From: JBEEJL01 sp043744215
GTDB lineage: Bacteria; Pseudomonadota; Gammaproteobacteria; Burkholderiales; JBEEJL01
Direction of reading: 5' to 3'
NCBI GenBank assembly: GCA_043744215.1
Contig: JAYTVC010000032.1
Span: 1-64,000, forward strand
DNA length: 64,000 nucleotides
Position numbers and translations under genes: made by a program. Under the pieces are notes generated by a model. It searched no databases. It was given only the letters and a program-made list of their open reading frames with translations, and was not told where the DNA came from. Positions 43,893-52,520 of the stretch are shown piece after piece (the first letter of the stretch is position 1; each line of letters starts with the position of its first letter).

Positions 43893-45319
43893 GCGCCTCG
43901 AAATCCGGCGATGCGCATCAGCCATTTTTTCGCCGTGGGGGTGAAGCTCGCTTTGCGTTTCTGGTCGGCGGCGCGACGGTTGATTTGCGATAACGTCGGA
44001 TAAACATGAATGATGTCGCAAAGCTGTGTCGCTTTCATTTTTTGCGAAATCGCCAGTACGTATTCGTGAATTAATTCGCCCGCGTGGGGGCCGACGATGG
44101 CCGCACCGATGAGCACACCCTTTTTGTCGGTGAGAATTTTGGCGAAGCCTTCGGTCTCGCCCTCGGCGCGCGCGCGATCCATGTCGTCGAACGGGAACTG
44201 ATAAGTATCGTAGGGAATGTTTTGCGCGTTGGCTTCTACCTCCGATAAACCCACCCGCGCCAATTCCGGCTCGGTAAACGTGGCCCAGGGGATTACGCGA
44301 GTTTGCACTCTTGCAGGTAATGGCGACGCGATGTTGCGCAACACGATGCCCGCGTGGTGTTCGGCCATGTGGGTGAACTGGTAACTGCCGACGATATCGC
44401 CGGCGAGGTAAATATGTTTTTGTGAAGTCTGCAGGCGGTCATTGCTGATTATTTTGCCTTTTTCGACGGCAATGCCCGCAGCTTCGAGGCCGAGGTTTTC
44501 TACATTCATCCTGCGACCGGCGGCAACGAGAATGTGGCTGGCTTGTAAAACTTTTTCGCTGCCGTCATTATTTTTTAGGGTGAGGCGGATGTCGCCTTTG
44601 CCGCCTTCGACTTTCAACGGAGACACGCCAAGATGAAACTCGACGCCTTCGTGCTGCAATTGTTTCAGCACCACGTCGGATAAATCTTTATCTTCTTTGG
44701 GTAAAATCTGCGCGCTTAAATCAACGACGGTCACTTTGCTGCCCAGACGGCAAAAAGCCTGCGACATTTCAATGCCGATGGGCCCCGCGCCAATCACGAT
44801 CAGGCTGGGCACGTCTTCTTTCAAATTAAAAACGGTTTCGTTGGTGAGGTAGGGCAAATCGGCCAGGCCGGGAATGGGCGGCACGCCAGGGCGCGAGCCG
44901 GTGGCGATGACAAAATTTTTCGCCGTGATTTTTCGACCGTTGGCTTCGAAAGTATGGGTGTCGAGAAATTTGCCTTCGGCCAAAATCACATCGACGCCAA
45001 GGCCGCGGAAGCGCTCCGGGCTGTCATTGGGCTCGATGGACTGGATGACTTTGCCAACCCGCTGCATCACGGCGGCGATGCTGATGTGCGGTGTGACTGG
45101 CGCGATGCCGAAGCGCTCGGCGTCGCGCATGGTGCGGGCGACTTTGGCCGAATGTAAAAGTGTTTTGCTTGGCACGCAGCCGTAGTAGAGGCAATCGCCG
45201 CCGAGTTTGTGTTTTTCTACCAGGGCAACTTTTGCGCCTATCGACGCCCCGCCGGCGGCAACGACCAGGCCGCCCGCGCCCCCGCCGATGACACAGATAT
45301 CGAATTCCGTATTCGCCAT
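43889..45319 (-). CDS. FAD-dependent disulfide oxidoreductase (mercuric reductase/dihydrolipoyl dehydrogenase-like)
   Basis: A 476-residue class I flavoprotein. FAD site CVIGGGAGGLVVAAG (residues 9-23); redox disulfide GGDCLYYGCVPSK (C43, C48); NAD site IVIGAGPIGIEMSQAF; second FAD motif IYLAGDIVG; C-terminal dimer interface with THMAEHHAGI. The C-terminus lacks the His-x4-Glu of true dihydrolipoamide dehydrogenases: it has HVYPTLSQINRRAADQ, which is typical of the MerA-like group paired with VTT proteins. It probably reduces an unidentified disulfide or metal substrate. It is the first gene of the ArsS cluster. Confidence 0.85.
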   Translation of the reverse strand: MANTEFDICVIGGGAGGLVVAAGGASIGAKVALVEKHKLGGDCLYYGCVPSKTLLHSAKVARTMRDAERFGIAPVTPHISIAAVMQRVGKVIQSIEPNDSPERFRGLGVDVILAEGKFLDTHTFEANGRKITAKNFVIATGSRPGVPPIPGLADLPYLTNETVFNLKEDVPSLIVIGAGPIGIEMSQAFCRLGSKVTVVDLSAQILPKEDKDLSDVVLKQLQHEGVEFHLGVSPLKVEGGKGDIRLTLKNNDGSEKVLQASHILVAAGRRMNVENLGLEAAGIAVEKGKIISNDRLQTSQKHIYLAGDIVGSYQFTHMAEHHAGIVLRNIASPLPARVQTRVIPWATFTEPELARVGLSEVEANAQNIPYDTYQFPFDDMDRARAEGETEGFAKILTDKKGVLIGAAIVGPHAGELIHEYVLAISQKMKATQLCDIIHVYPTLSQINRRAADQKRKASFTPTAKKWLMRIAGFRGA

Positions 45320-45495
45320 GGTGTGATCCCGATTTTTGTTGGTATGAAAACAGCCGAACCAGTCTGACAGCTTCAGTTTAGCAAACGGTCAGCCAGTTAT
45401 TTTGGACTTGGGCCAGCTCGTTCGTCGCAAAGCTGGTCGCAAACTTACGGCAATCAGATTCGATCAGGCATGTTGATCGGTAGTAGACGTGTGGA

Positions 45496-46287
45496 TTACC
45501 AGAATTTCCACCACGGTTTGGTGGCTTCCTGATAACCGGAAAGATAAATACTTTGGGGAAAGTTCTTTTGCAGGACTTTTTTCGCATCATCGCGCAGGTC
45601 GGCCATGCCGAGCGTATTGTACGCATCCAGCATGATGCCTAGCGCTTCTTCAACGGCAGGCGCTTGCGGGTAGCGCGACAGCGCCTGCTGCGCGCGGTTG
45701 GCGGCGGCCAGTGGCGCACCGCGTTTGAGGTAGTAGCGCGCGACGTGAATTTCGTTCAGCGCCAATGAATTGACCAGATAATTCATGCGCTTTGTAGAAT
45801 CTTCCGCATAACGGCTTTGCGGAAAACGGGTGACCAGGTCTTTGAACGCATCAAACGATTCGCGCGCGGCCTTGGGGTCGCGCTCGGACAGGTCGGTGGA
45901 ATTCAATACGCCTAAAAAGCCCTTGTCGTCCTTGAAGCTGGCGAGGCCTTTGATGTAAATCGCGTAATCCACATTTTCATGGGTGGGATATTGTTTGATA
46001 AAACGGTCGGCGGTGGCGATGGCTTCCACGCCTTCGCCCTGTTTGTATTGGGCATAGGCGGTTTCAATCAACGATTGCTGGGCGATTTTGCCGAAGGGGT
46101 AGCGCGCGGCCAATTGCTCAAATAGTTTGATGGCGCGCTCGTAACTGCCGCCGTCGAGTTCGTCTTTGGCTTCTTTGTAATACTGCTCGGCAGTCCAGGT
46201 TTTGTTTTTGTCTACTGCGCTGGTGGTGCTGCAAGCGGCGAGCAGGGCGAGGCAAAACAGGGCAAATATCGTTACACTACGCATCAT
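45496..46287 (-). CDS. bamD: Outer-membrane assembly lipoprotein BamD
   Basis: A 263-residue lipoprotein with lipobox LAAC (C19) and TPR repeats: AEQYYKEAKDELDGGSYERAIKLFEQLAARYPFGKIAQQ, then further repeats through residue 240. BamD is an essential part of the BAM machine that inserts beta-barrel proteins. The size matches the family. Its start (46287) overlaps the rluD start by 2 bases in a divergent orientation, an unusually tight arrangement, with no spacer for separate promoters. Confidence 0.95.
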   Translation of the reverse strand: MMRSVTIFALFCLALLAACSTTSAVDKNKTWTAEQYYKEAKDELDGGSYERAIKLFEQLAARYPFGKIAQQSLIETAYAQYKQGEGVEAIATADRFIKQYPTHENVDYAIYIKGLASFKDDKGFLGVLNSTDLSERDPKAARESFDAFKDLVTRFPQSRYAEDSTKRMNYLVNSLALNEIHVARYYLKRGAPLAAANRAQQALSRYPQAPAVEEALGIMLDAYNTLGMADLRDDAKKVLQKNFPQSIYLSGYQEATKPWWKFW

Positions 46288-47296
46288 GATGCATCCCGAG
46301 AAGATTTTGCAGGATTATAACCCAATCAACGACGAAGCGAACCTCACCGACGCCGCCGCCGACGAGATCGAGCTCACCCTGCCGCTGGATTGCGTCGGGT
46401 TGCGCCTTGATCAGGCGTTGTCGCAATTACTGCCGGAATATTCCCGCAGCCGCTTGCAACAATGGATCAAGGACGGGGCGATAACCGTTGATGACGCACT
46501 GGCTTCGCCGAAGCAAAAAGTGCTGGGCGGCGAATTGGTGTTGGTGGAGCCGGCCGTGTCGCCGGAAGTTTCCGCTTACACGCCTGAAGCTATTCCGCTC
46601 GATATCGTGTTTGAAGACGACGCCATTATCATCGTCAACAAGCCGCCGGGTTTGGTGACGCACCCCGGCAGTGGCAATTGGAGCGGCACTTTACTCAATG
46701 CGTTGCTGCACCACGCGCCACAGGTGGCGCAGGTGCCGAGGGCCGGTATCGTCCACCGCTTGGATAAGGACACCAGCGGCTTGATGGTGGTGGCGAAAAC
46801 TTTGCAGGCGCAAACCGATTTGGTGCGCCAATTGCAGGCCCGCAGCGTGAAGCGCGAATACCTGGCCATCGTCGAAGGCAGCGTGATGAACGACGGGATG
46901 GTGAATGCGCCCATAGGCCGTCATCCGGTTATTCGCGTCAAAATGGCCGTGGTTGGCGACGGCAAAGATGCGCTGACCCATTATTCCGTTATCGAAGCCT
47001 TGCCGCATCACACATTATTATTGTGCCGTCTCGAGACCGGCCGCACCCACCAGATCCGCGTACATATGCAGCACATCGGGCATGCGTTGGCGGGCGATGC
47101 GACTTATGGCGGCAAAGCCAAAAATTTTGGCACGAAGACCGAAGACGAAAAAATAAAAGCGGCGTTGCAGAAATTGTCGCGCCAGGCATTGCACGCAACC
47201 AGATTGCAACTTACGCACCCGCAAACCGGCGAGCGCAGGCAATGGGAAGTGCCGATGCCCGCCGATATGCAAGCTCTGCTCGAGAGGTTGCGTTGA
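46286..47296 (+). CDS. rluD: 23S rRNA pseudouridine synthase RluD
   Basis: A 336-residue protein with an S4 domain (about 35-95: VGLRLDQALSQLLPEYSRSRLQQWIKDGAITV) and the RluA-type catalytic domain with HRLDKDTSG (157-165; D160 catalytic) and GRTHQIRVHMQHIGHALAGD. RluD modifies helix 69 of 23S rRNA. The start is the ATG at 46286 or 46289; the longer frame from 46202 overlaps bamD. It is followed by pgeF with a 1-base overlap (TGATG). Confidence 0.93.
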   Translation: MMHPEKILQDYNPINDEANLTDAAADEIELTLPLDCVGLRLDQALSQLLPEYSRSRLQQWIKDGAITVDDALASPKQKVLGGELVLVEPAVSPEVSAYTPEAIPLDIVFEDDAIIIVNKPPGLVTHPGSGNWSGTLLNALLHHAPQVAQVPRAGIVHRLDKDTSGLMVVAKTLQAQTDLVRQLQARSVKREYLAIVEGSVMNDGMVNAPIGRHPVIRVKMAVVGDGKDALTHYSVIEALPHHTLLLCRLETGRTHQIRVHMQHIGHALAGDATYGGKAKNFGTKTEDEKIKAALQKLSRQALHATRLQLTHPQTGERRQWEVPMPADMQALLERLR

Positions 47297-48036
47297 TGAA
47301 CAAGGCCATGCCCGCCGATTGGATTATCCCCGACTGGCCCGCGCCGAAAAATGTGCGCACGCTGGTTACCACACGGACTGGCGGTGTGAGCCAGGGTGCG
47401 TTCGCCAGCATGAATCTCGGTGCGTTTGTAAACGACGAGGAAGCCGCCGTGGCGCAAAACCGCGCTCGCTTGCGTGAGCATCTGCCAGCCGAGCCAAAAT
47501 GGTTGAAGCAGGTTCACGGCACGCGTGTGGTGGATGCCGATCAACCCGGCGATTTCACCGAAGCCGATGCCATGCTCGCGCGTAAAGCCCATTGCGTTTG
47601 TGCCGTTACCACCGCCGATTGCCTACCGCTATTGTTGTGCAACGACGCGGGTACGGTGATCGCCGCCGCCCACGCGGGCTGGCGCGGGTTGTGCGCCGGG
47701 GTGATTGAAAATACGGTGAGCGCGATGAATGGGCCGGCCGGTTCATTGCTCGCTTATCTGGGGCCGGCCATCGGTGCGCAGAATTTTGAAGTGGGTAACG
47801 AAGTGCGCGGTGCGTTTATGCGACATGATGCGCAAGCGGCCGCGGCATTTGTTGCCAAAGAAAACGGCAAATGGCTGGCGGATATTTACCAGCTTGCACG
47901 ACAACGATTGAATGCCGCTGGCGTGACGCGAATTTATGGCGGAGAATTTTGCACGGTGAGCGATGCGCGTTTTTTTTCACACCGCCGGGATAAAATCAGC
48001 GGACGCATGGCAGCGCTCATTTGGCGCGCAGAATAA
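47296..48036 (+). CDS. pgeF: Peptidoglycan editing factor PgeF (YfiH, DUF152)
   Basis: A 246-residue protein beginning MNKAMPADWIIPDWPAP; the start is fixed by its overlap with the rluD stop. Conserved motifs are LVTTRTGGVSQGAFASMNLG, LKQVHGTRVVDAD, TTADCLPLLLCND (Cys) and IAAAHAGWRGL (His), the residues that bind zinc or copper in the YfiH fold. In E. coli this enzyme removes aberrant L-Ser from peptidoglycan precursors; relatives act as nucleoside phosphorylases or laccase-like oxidases. The linkage rluD-pgeF is widely conserved. Confidence 0.92.
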   Translation: MNKAMPADWIIPDWPAPKNVRTLVTTRTGGVSQGAFASMNLGAFVNDEEAAVAQNRARLREHLPAEPKWLKQVHGTRVVDADQPGDFTEADAMLARKAHCVCAVTTADCLPLLLCNDAGTVIAAAHAGWRGLCAGVIENTVSAMNGPAGSLLAYLGPAIGAQNFEVGNEVRGAFMRHDAQAAAAFVAKENGKWLADIYQLARQRLNAAGVTRIYGGEFCTVSDARFFSHRRDKISGRMAALIWRAE

Positions 48037-48038
48037 AT

Positions 48039-48068
48039 ATTAAAATATTCAATAAAATCAAATACTTA
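48039..48068 (-). repeat. Dispersed A/T-rich element, copy 6 (IHF-like core)
   Basis: The minus-strand core TAAGTATTTGATT (48056-48068) is a perfect consensus match, with an A/T-only tail except for one G. It fills the 39-bp gap between pgeF and the ZIP transporter gene. Confidence 0.75.
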
Positions 48069-48075
48069 CATAGAT

Positions 48076-48864
48076 ATGACCACTCTTCACTGGATTATCC
48101 TGACGACATTTTTGGGCGGCGCATTGTCGATCTGTATCGCGGCCGTATTTGCTTTTGCCGCGCGCGCCTCGTGGATTGGCAAGCTCATCAGTTACGCCAT
48201 CGGCGCTTTACTGGGCGCGGTTTTCCTGGAAATTTTGCCTCACGCATTTGAGTTGACCAAAAGTATTCAGCATGTGACGGGGTCGATTCTGTTTGGCATC
48301 CTGCTGTTTTTCGTATTGGAAAAACTGGTGCTGTGGCGACATTCGCACGGCGATGAATTCGATGGCGATGGCGGGCACGGCCATTCCCATGGTCATGGCG
48401 CCGACCATGGCCGCAGCGGCCTGATGATCATGATCGGGACAACATTTCATAATCTGGTGGACGGCGTGATTATTGCTGCGGCGTTCATCGTCGATGTGAA
48501 GCTGGGCGTGGTCACGGCGCTGGCGATTGTGGCCCATGAGATTCCGCAGGAAGTCAGCGACTTTCTCATCCTGCTGCATTCCGGTTACACCAAGCGCCAG
48601 GCGTTGGCGGTGAACCTGCTCTCCAGCGCCGCCATGATGCTGGGCGGTGTGCTGGCCTATTTTGCGTTGCAGTCGTTGCAGCAAGTGATTCCTGTTCTGC
48701 TCGGCATCGCGGCCGCCAGCATGATTTACGTGGCGGTGGCCGACTTGATTCCCGGTTTGCACAAACGCACCCAACTCGCTGCGACGCTGGAGCAGATTTT
48801 GCTCATTGGACTTGGCGTCGGTTCCATTTGGTTGACCCATTTCGTCATGGGGCGTATTGCCTGA
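48076..48864 (+). CDS. ZIP-family metal transporter
   Basis: A 262-residue inner-membrane protein with eight hydrophobic helices and a His/Gly-rich loop between helices 3 and 4 (about residues 92-115: RHSHGDEFDGDGGHGHSHGHGADHGRSG). Helix 4 has MIGTTFHNLVDGVIIAAAF (FHNxxDG) and helix 5 has AIVAHEIPQEVSDF (HEIPQE), the binuclear metal site of the ZIP family. The family imports zinc or iron (GufA-like). No regulator is adjacent. Confidence 0.92.
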   Translation: MTTLHWIILTTFLGGALSICIAAVFAFAARASWIGKLISYAIGALLGAVFLEILPHAFELTKSIQHVTGSILFGILLFFVLEKLVLWRHSHGDEFDGDGGHGHSHGHGADHGRSGLMIMIGTTFHNLVDGVIIAAAFIVDVKLGVVTALAIVAHEIPQEVSDFLILLHSGYTKRQALAVNLLSSAAMMLGGVLAYFALQSLQQVIPVLLGIAAASMIYVAVADLIPGLHKRTQLAATLEQILLIGLGVGSIWLTHFVMGRIA

Positions 48865-48950
48865 TAGGGAAAACTAACATACTTGTGCCCGCAATTAGCC
48901 GGTGGTAGTCTTACCGCATAGAACGCAGAATGTATTCGGGAATTCGTTTG

Positions 48951-50681
48951 ATGAATGCGCACGTTGATGCAATCGGGTTGGAAAAGCTGGTCGAGACCAT
49001 GAGTTTTGGCAGCCAGCAAATTATGCGCGACGTTCTGGAAAAAATCCGCAGCAATGCTTCTCCAGGTCTCGCCGAAGCCTATCAGGCACTGGCCCGGCAT
49101 ATGTCTGAACACCCTCAACATTGGGCCGACGCGCAACAACGCTTCTATGAGCAGCAAATGGGTTTGTGGATGCGCGCGCTGTCCATTCCTGCACCCACTC
49201 CTCCCGTCGAAAAAAACGTATCCGACAAAAGATTTGCCGCGCCCGAGTGGGCGGCCTATCCCGTGTTTGATTACCTCAAAGAATCCTACCTCAATCTTTC
49301 CGGCATGTTGCTCGACGCGATTGAGACGTCCGATGTCGATCAAGCCACGCGAAAAAAATTAGTTTTTTTCACTAAACAATATCTCGATGCCGTGGCGCCT
49401 TCCAATTTCGCCTCGACCAACCCTGAAGTATTGAAGCTCGCGCTGGAAACCGAAGGTGCCAGCATGGCGGCCGGCATCAAACAGTTGGAAGCGGATATGG
49501 ATAAAGGCCGCATTTCCATGACCGATGAAACGGCGTTTGAGGTAGGCCGCAACATCGGTGTCAGTGAAGGCTCGGTGGTGTTTGAGACGGAGTTGTTCCA
49601 GCTCATCCAATACAAACCGCTGACCAAAACCGTGTTTGAGCGGCCGCTGCTGATGGTGCCACCCTGCATCAACAAGTTTTACATCATGGATCTGCAGCCG
49701 GACAATTCGCTGGTGCGCTTTGCCGTCGAAAAGGGCCACACGGTGTTTATGATTTCCTGGCGCAACATCCCTGAATCGCTCGGTCATTTGGTGTGGGACG
49801 ATTATATCGCCGGGTTGATCAAGGCGATGGAAGTGACGCAGGCCATTACCAAACAGAAAAAAATGAATGCATTGGGTTTTTGCGTAGGCGGCACGATATT
49901 GTCCAGCGCGCTGGCCGTGCTGCGCGCGCGGGGAGAAAGCCCGGTCGCCAGCCTCACTTTAATGACGTCGCTGCTGGAGTTTTCCCAAGTGGGCGATATC
50001 AGCGTGTATGTGAATCGCGAGTTCGTTGAGGAGAAAGAAAAAAAATATGCACAGGGTGGCGTGATGCCCGGTGCCGATTTGGCGACGGCATTTTCCAGTT
50101 TGCGGCCCAACGATCTGATCTGGAATTACGTGGTGAACAATTACCTCAAAGGCAAGGCGCCGCCCGCCTTTGATTTGCTTTATTGGAACAGTGACAGTAC
50201 CAATTTACCCGGCCCCATGTTTGCGCAGTACGTCAGAAACACTTACTTCGAAAATAATCTGGTCAAGCGCAACAAGCTCATTATGTGTGGCGAAAAAATT
50301 GATCTTGAAGCGATCAATCTGCCAACCCTGGCCTTCGCCGCGCGGGAAGATCATATTGTTCCCTGGCGCGCCGCTTTTGAGAGCGCCAAGTACGTAGGCG
50401 GCAAGGTTGAATTTGTATTGGGCGCGTCAGGCCATATCGCAGGCTCCATCAATTCCGCCAGGAAAAACAAGCGCAATTACTGGGTGGGCAAGAAGTTTGT
50501 GGCCGATGCCGATAAATGGTTCGACAGCGCCGTTTCGCACGAAGGCAGTTGGTGGAACCATTGGGCGCAATGGCTCAAGCCCCACGCTGGAAAACAAGTG
50601 GCTGCTAGGGTTAAGCTGGGTAATGCAACATTCAAGCCGATCGAGCCCGCGCCGGGCCGTTATGTAAAGGAGCGTTGTTGA
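48951..50681 (+). CDS. phaC: Class I poly(3-hydroxyalkanoate) synthase PhaC
   Basis: A 576-residue cytoplasmic granule enzyme that polymerises (R)-3-hydroxyacyl-CoA. The N-terminal helical domain (about 1-190) precedes an alpha/beta-hydrolase domain with lipase-like box GFCVGG, whose Cys is the nucleophile, catalytic Asp in AAREDHIVPW, and His in ASGHIAGSIN. The family signature HPxxW-like segments are present near SNYVVNNYLKGK. The start at 48951 is used; 48930 is an alternative in-frame ATG. phaB follows on the same strand and phaP/phaR lie beyond; phaA is absent from the window. Confidence 0.93.
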   Translation: MNAHVDAIGLEKLVETMSFGSQQIMRDVLEKIRSNASPGLAEAYQALARHMSEHPQHWADAQQRFYEQQMGLWMRALSIPAPTPPVEKNVSDKRFAAPEWAAYPVFDYLKESYLNLSGMLLDAIETSDVDQATRKKLVFFTKQYLDAVAPSNFASTNPEVLKLALETEGASMAAGIKQLEADMDKGRISMTDETAFEVGRNIGVSEGSVVFETELFQLIQYKPLTKTVFERPLLMVPPCINKFYIMDLQPDNSLVRFAVEKGHTVFMISWRNIPESLGHLVWDDYIAGLIKAMEVTQAITKQKKMNALGFCVGGTILSSALAVLRARGESPVASLTLMTSLLEFSQVGDISVYVNREFVEEKEKKYAQGGVMPGADLATAFSSLRPNDLIWNYVVNNYLKGKAPPAFDLLYWNSDSTNLPGPMFAQYVRNTYFENNLVKRNKLIMCGEKIDLEAINLPTLAFAAREDHIVPWRAAFESAKYVGGKVEFVLGASGHIAGSINSARKNKRNYWVGKKFVADADKWFDSAVSHEGSWWNHWAQWLKPHAGKQVAARVKLGNATFKPIEPAPGRYVKERC

Positions 50682-50751
50682 TCCGCATCAATGTGGATGA
50701 AAAAAATAATGACGATAATCGTAACTAAAATAATTTATGGAGGAGCACATC

Positions 50752-51495
50752 ATGAGTCAGCGTATCGCGATTGTAACGGGCGGCATGGGCGGTTTGGGTG
50801 AAAGTATCAGCACCAAGTTGCACAGCCAGGGCCATAAAGTAGTGGTGACCTATTCTCCCGGCAACACCAAGGCAACCCAATGGCAGGACGACATGCGGCG
50901 GCAAGGCTATTCATTTTATTGTTATCCGCTCGACATTACCGACTATGACGCCTGCGCGGCGATGGTCGAGAAGGTGGAAAAAGAAGTGGGACCCATCGAC
51001 ATTCTGGTCAACAACGCCGGCATCACGCGGGACATGACCTTCAAAAAAATGGGCAAAGGCGATTGGGATGCGGTGATCGACACCAACCTGAATAGCGTAT
51101 TCAACATGTGCAAGCCGGTACTCGACGATATGGTGACGCGAGGCTGGGGCCGCATTATCAACGTGTCGTCGGTGAACGGCCAGAAGGGTGCCTTTGGCCA
51201 AACCAATTATGCGGCGGCCAAGGCCGGTATGCACGGATTCACCAAAGCGTTAGCACTGGAAGTGGCGAAAAAAGGCGTGACGGTGAATACTATTTCGCCG
51301 GGTTATATCGGCACCAAAATGGTGACGGCCATTCCGGAAGAAGTGCTGAACACTAAAATTATTCCGCAAATTCCCGTGGGGCGGTTGGGTGAGCCGGAAG
51401 AAATTGCGGGCCTGATCGCTTACCTCACATCGGACGAAGCGGCATTCATTACCGGCGCGAATATTTCCATCAACGGCGGCCAGCATATGTTTTAA
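50752..51495 (+). CDS. phaB: Acetoacetyl-CoA reductase PhaB
   Basis: A 247-residue short-chain dehydrogenase. NADPH motif TGGMGGLGESI (residues 9-19), catalytic Ser in NVSSVNGQ, and NYAAAKAG (Tyr and Lys of the YxxxK). The phrase GITRDMTFKKMGKGDWDAVI is characteristic of PhaB. It reduces acetoacetyl-CoA to (R)-3-hydroxybutyryl-CoA for PhaC. The start has a strong GGAGGAG (50739-50745) 6 bases upstream. The sequence GGAGGAGCA of this leader is complementary to a stretch in the phaP 3' region. Confidence 0.95.
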   Translation: MSQRIAIVTGGMGGLGESISTKLHSQGHKVVVTYSPGNTKATQWQDDMRRQGYSFYCYPLDITDYDACAAMVEKVEKEVGPIDILVNNAGITRDMTFKKMGKGDWDAVIDTNLNSVFNMCKPVLDDMVTRGWGRIINVSSVNGQKGAFGQTNYAAAKAGMHGFTKALALEVAKKGVTVNTISPGYIGTKMVTAIPEEVLNTKIIPQIPVGRLGEPEEIAGLIAYLTSDEAAFITGANISINGGQHMF

Positions 51496-51503
51496 GCAAA
51501 AAA

Positions 51504-51531
51504 ATACCCTCGCAGTTTCCTGTGAGGGTAT
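51504..51531 (-). terminator. Rho-independent terminator of phaP (possibly bidirectional)
   Basis: ATACCCTCGCAG (51504-51515) and CTGTGAGGGTAT (51520-51531) form a 12-bp stem (one G-U) with loop TTTC. The run of A at 51498-51504 gives a T-run on the minus strand, so it terminates transcription coming from phaP. It lies 8 bases after the phaB stop and may also stop plus-strand transcripts weakly. Confidence 0.8.
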
Positions 51532-51686
51532 GGAGCCTTTATCATTGCGATAAAGGAGGAGGAGAGCGTAGCATTGCCGCTTTTAGAAGGATCCTCGGCG
51601 ATAGCTGGCGTAAGAACCTTTTAAAAGGCTCCTCCGATTTACCGGAGGAGCAAATCCTTCATCTTGCGACAAAGGAGGAGGAGACG
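51532..51686 (-). ncRNA. Structured phaP 3' UTR, possible sRNA
   Basis: Between the phaP stop and its terminator are three structured pieces. Two copies of a hairpin-plus-purine module (A at 51536-51565, B at 51656-51685) share TTGCGA, AAAGGAGGAGGAGA on the plus strand, i.e. CU-rich TCTCCTCCTCC on the transcript. A perfect 9-bp hairpin lies between (GCTCCTCCG 51628-51636, CGGAGGAGC 51643-51651). Module A stem: CCTTTATC/GATAAAGG (51536-51556). The transcript would carry anti-Shine-Dalgarno-like sequence, including TGCTCCTCC, complementary to the phaB leader. A regulatory RNA is an inference. Confidence 0.35.
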
Positions 51687-52226
51687 TTACTTGCGTGAAG
51701 CTTTACCGCTGGCAGCAGCTTGTTGTGACGCTGCCTTCATGTTGGTTTGGGCCATGCTGGCAAATTGCTTCGCCGCTTTGTTCATGTTATCCATCGCGGT
51801 GGTGCCTGCGGCAAAACCGGATTTCAACGCGGAAATTGCCGCATCGGAACCGGGAGGAGCCGATTTGCCCAACTGGTCGATGGAAGAGGTGAAGTTTTTA
51901 TTCAGCAGTGACCAGTTCTCTTCCGCCAGTTTGGTGAATTCGGATTGGGCTTCGCTGGCGATGTCGAACAGGTGACGCGAGTAACCGGCGGCCTTGTCGG
52001 CTGCGGCTTCGGTCAGCTTGGTGCGAAGGGCGAGCAGGTCTTGCGGATCTTTTACATCGGCAATGGCTTTGGCGCTTTTGGTGTTTTCTTCGAGGGAATG
52101 CTTGGCGGCTTCAACGTTCAGCGCAACCAGGCGCTCGGAAGTGTCAAACGAGGCTTTGGCAAAACGGACTGAAGCTTCTACGATAGCTTTGTTGATGGCA
52201 TTGAATTGTTCGTTAACGTTATTCAT
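51687..52226 (-). CDS. phaP: Phasin PhaP
   Basis: A 179-residue granule-coating protein; the start at 52226 (MNNVNEQFNAINKA) has AAGGAA upstream. It is largely helical with repeated phasin-type segments: FDTSERLVALNVEAAKHSLEENTKSAKAIADVKDPQDLLALRTKLTEAAADKAAGYSRHLFDIASEAQ. The C-terminus is Ala/Gln/Ser-rich (MKAASQQAAASGKASRK), as in many phasins. It coats PHA granules and limits their coalescence. It diverges from phaR, whose product normally represses phaP. Confidence 0.93.
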   Translation of the reverse strand: MNNVNEQFNAINKAIVEASVRFAKASFDTSERLVALNVEAAKHSLEENTKSAKAIADVKDPQDLLALRTKLTEAAADKAAGYSRHLFDIASEAQSEFTKLAEENWSLLNKNFTSSIDQLGKSAPPGSDAAISALKSGFAAGTTAMDNMNKAAKQFASMAQTNMKAASQQAAASGKASRK

Positions 52227-52376
52227 GATGTTCCTTATAAAGGTGATGTTAGGTGGGGTAATGTACGCCGACCTTAAGCAGCCAGAAGGTTCAGAAATTC
52301 TGGCTAAAACGAAATCTGGTGCAGCGCAACAAGTCACATTCTAGATATACGTAAAGCTCGTGTCAAGAAGTTTATG

Positions 52377-52409
52377 ATGCATTGCAATAAATATTTTCAG
52401 GGAGTGCAA
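52377..52409. promoter_or_regulatory. Candidate PhaR-binding region between phaP and phaR
   Basis: The palindrome TGCATTGCA (52378-52386) and a nearby TTGCA (52382-52386)/TGCAA (52405-52409) inverted pair lie in the phaP/phaR divergent spacer. TGC/GCA-rich sites are reported for PhaR proteins, but the exact consensus differs between species and I cannot test it here. Confidence 0.3.
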
Positions 52410-52413
52410 AAAA

Positions 52414-52443
52414 TAATAAAAACTCAATATAATCAAATAATTA
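52414..52443 (-). repeat. Dispersed A/T-rich element, copy 7 (IHF-like core)
   Basis: The minus-strand core TAATTATTTGATT (52431-52443) is a perfect consensus match with an A/T-rich tail. It lies in the phaP-phaR divergent spacer. Confidence 0.7.
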
Positions 52444-52520
52444 TAAATATATTGGGAGGGCCTGCCAAGGCTTGAATTGCTCATTTTTGTGTCGCGCAGC
52501 AACAATATCAGGGGAATCAA

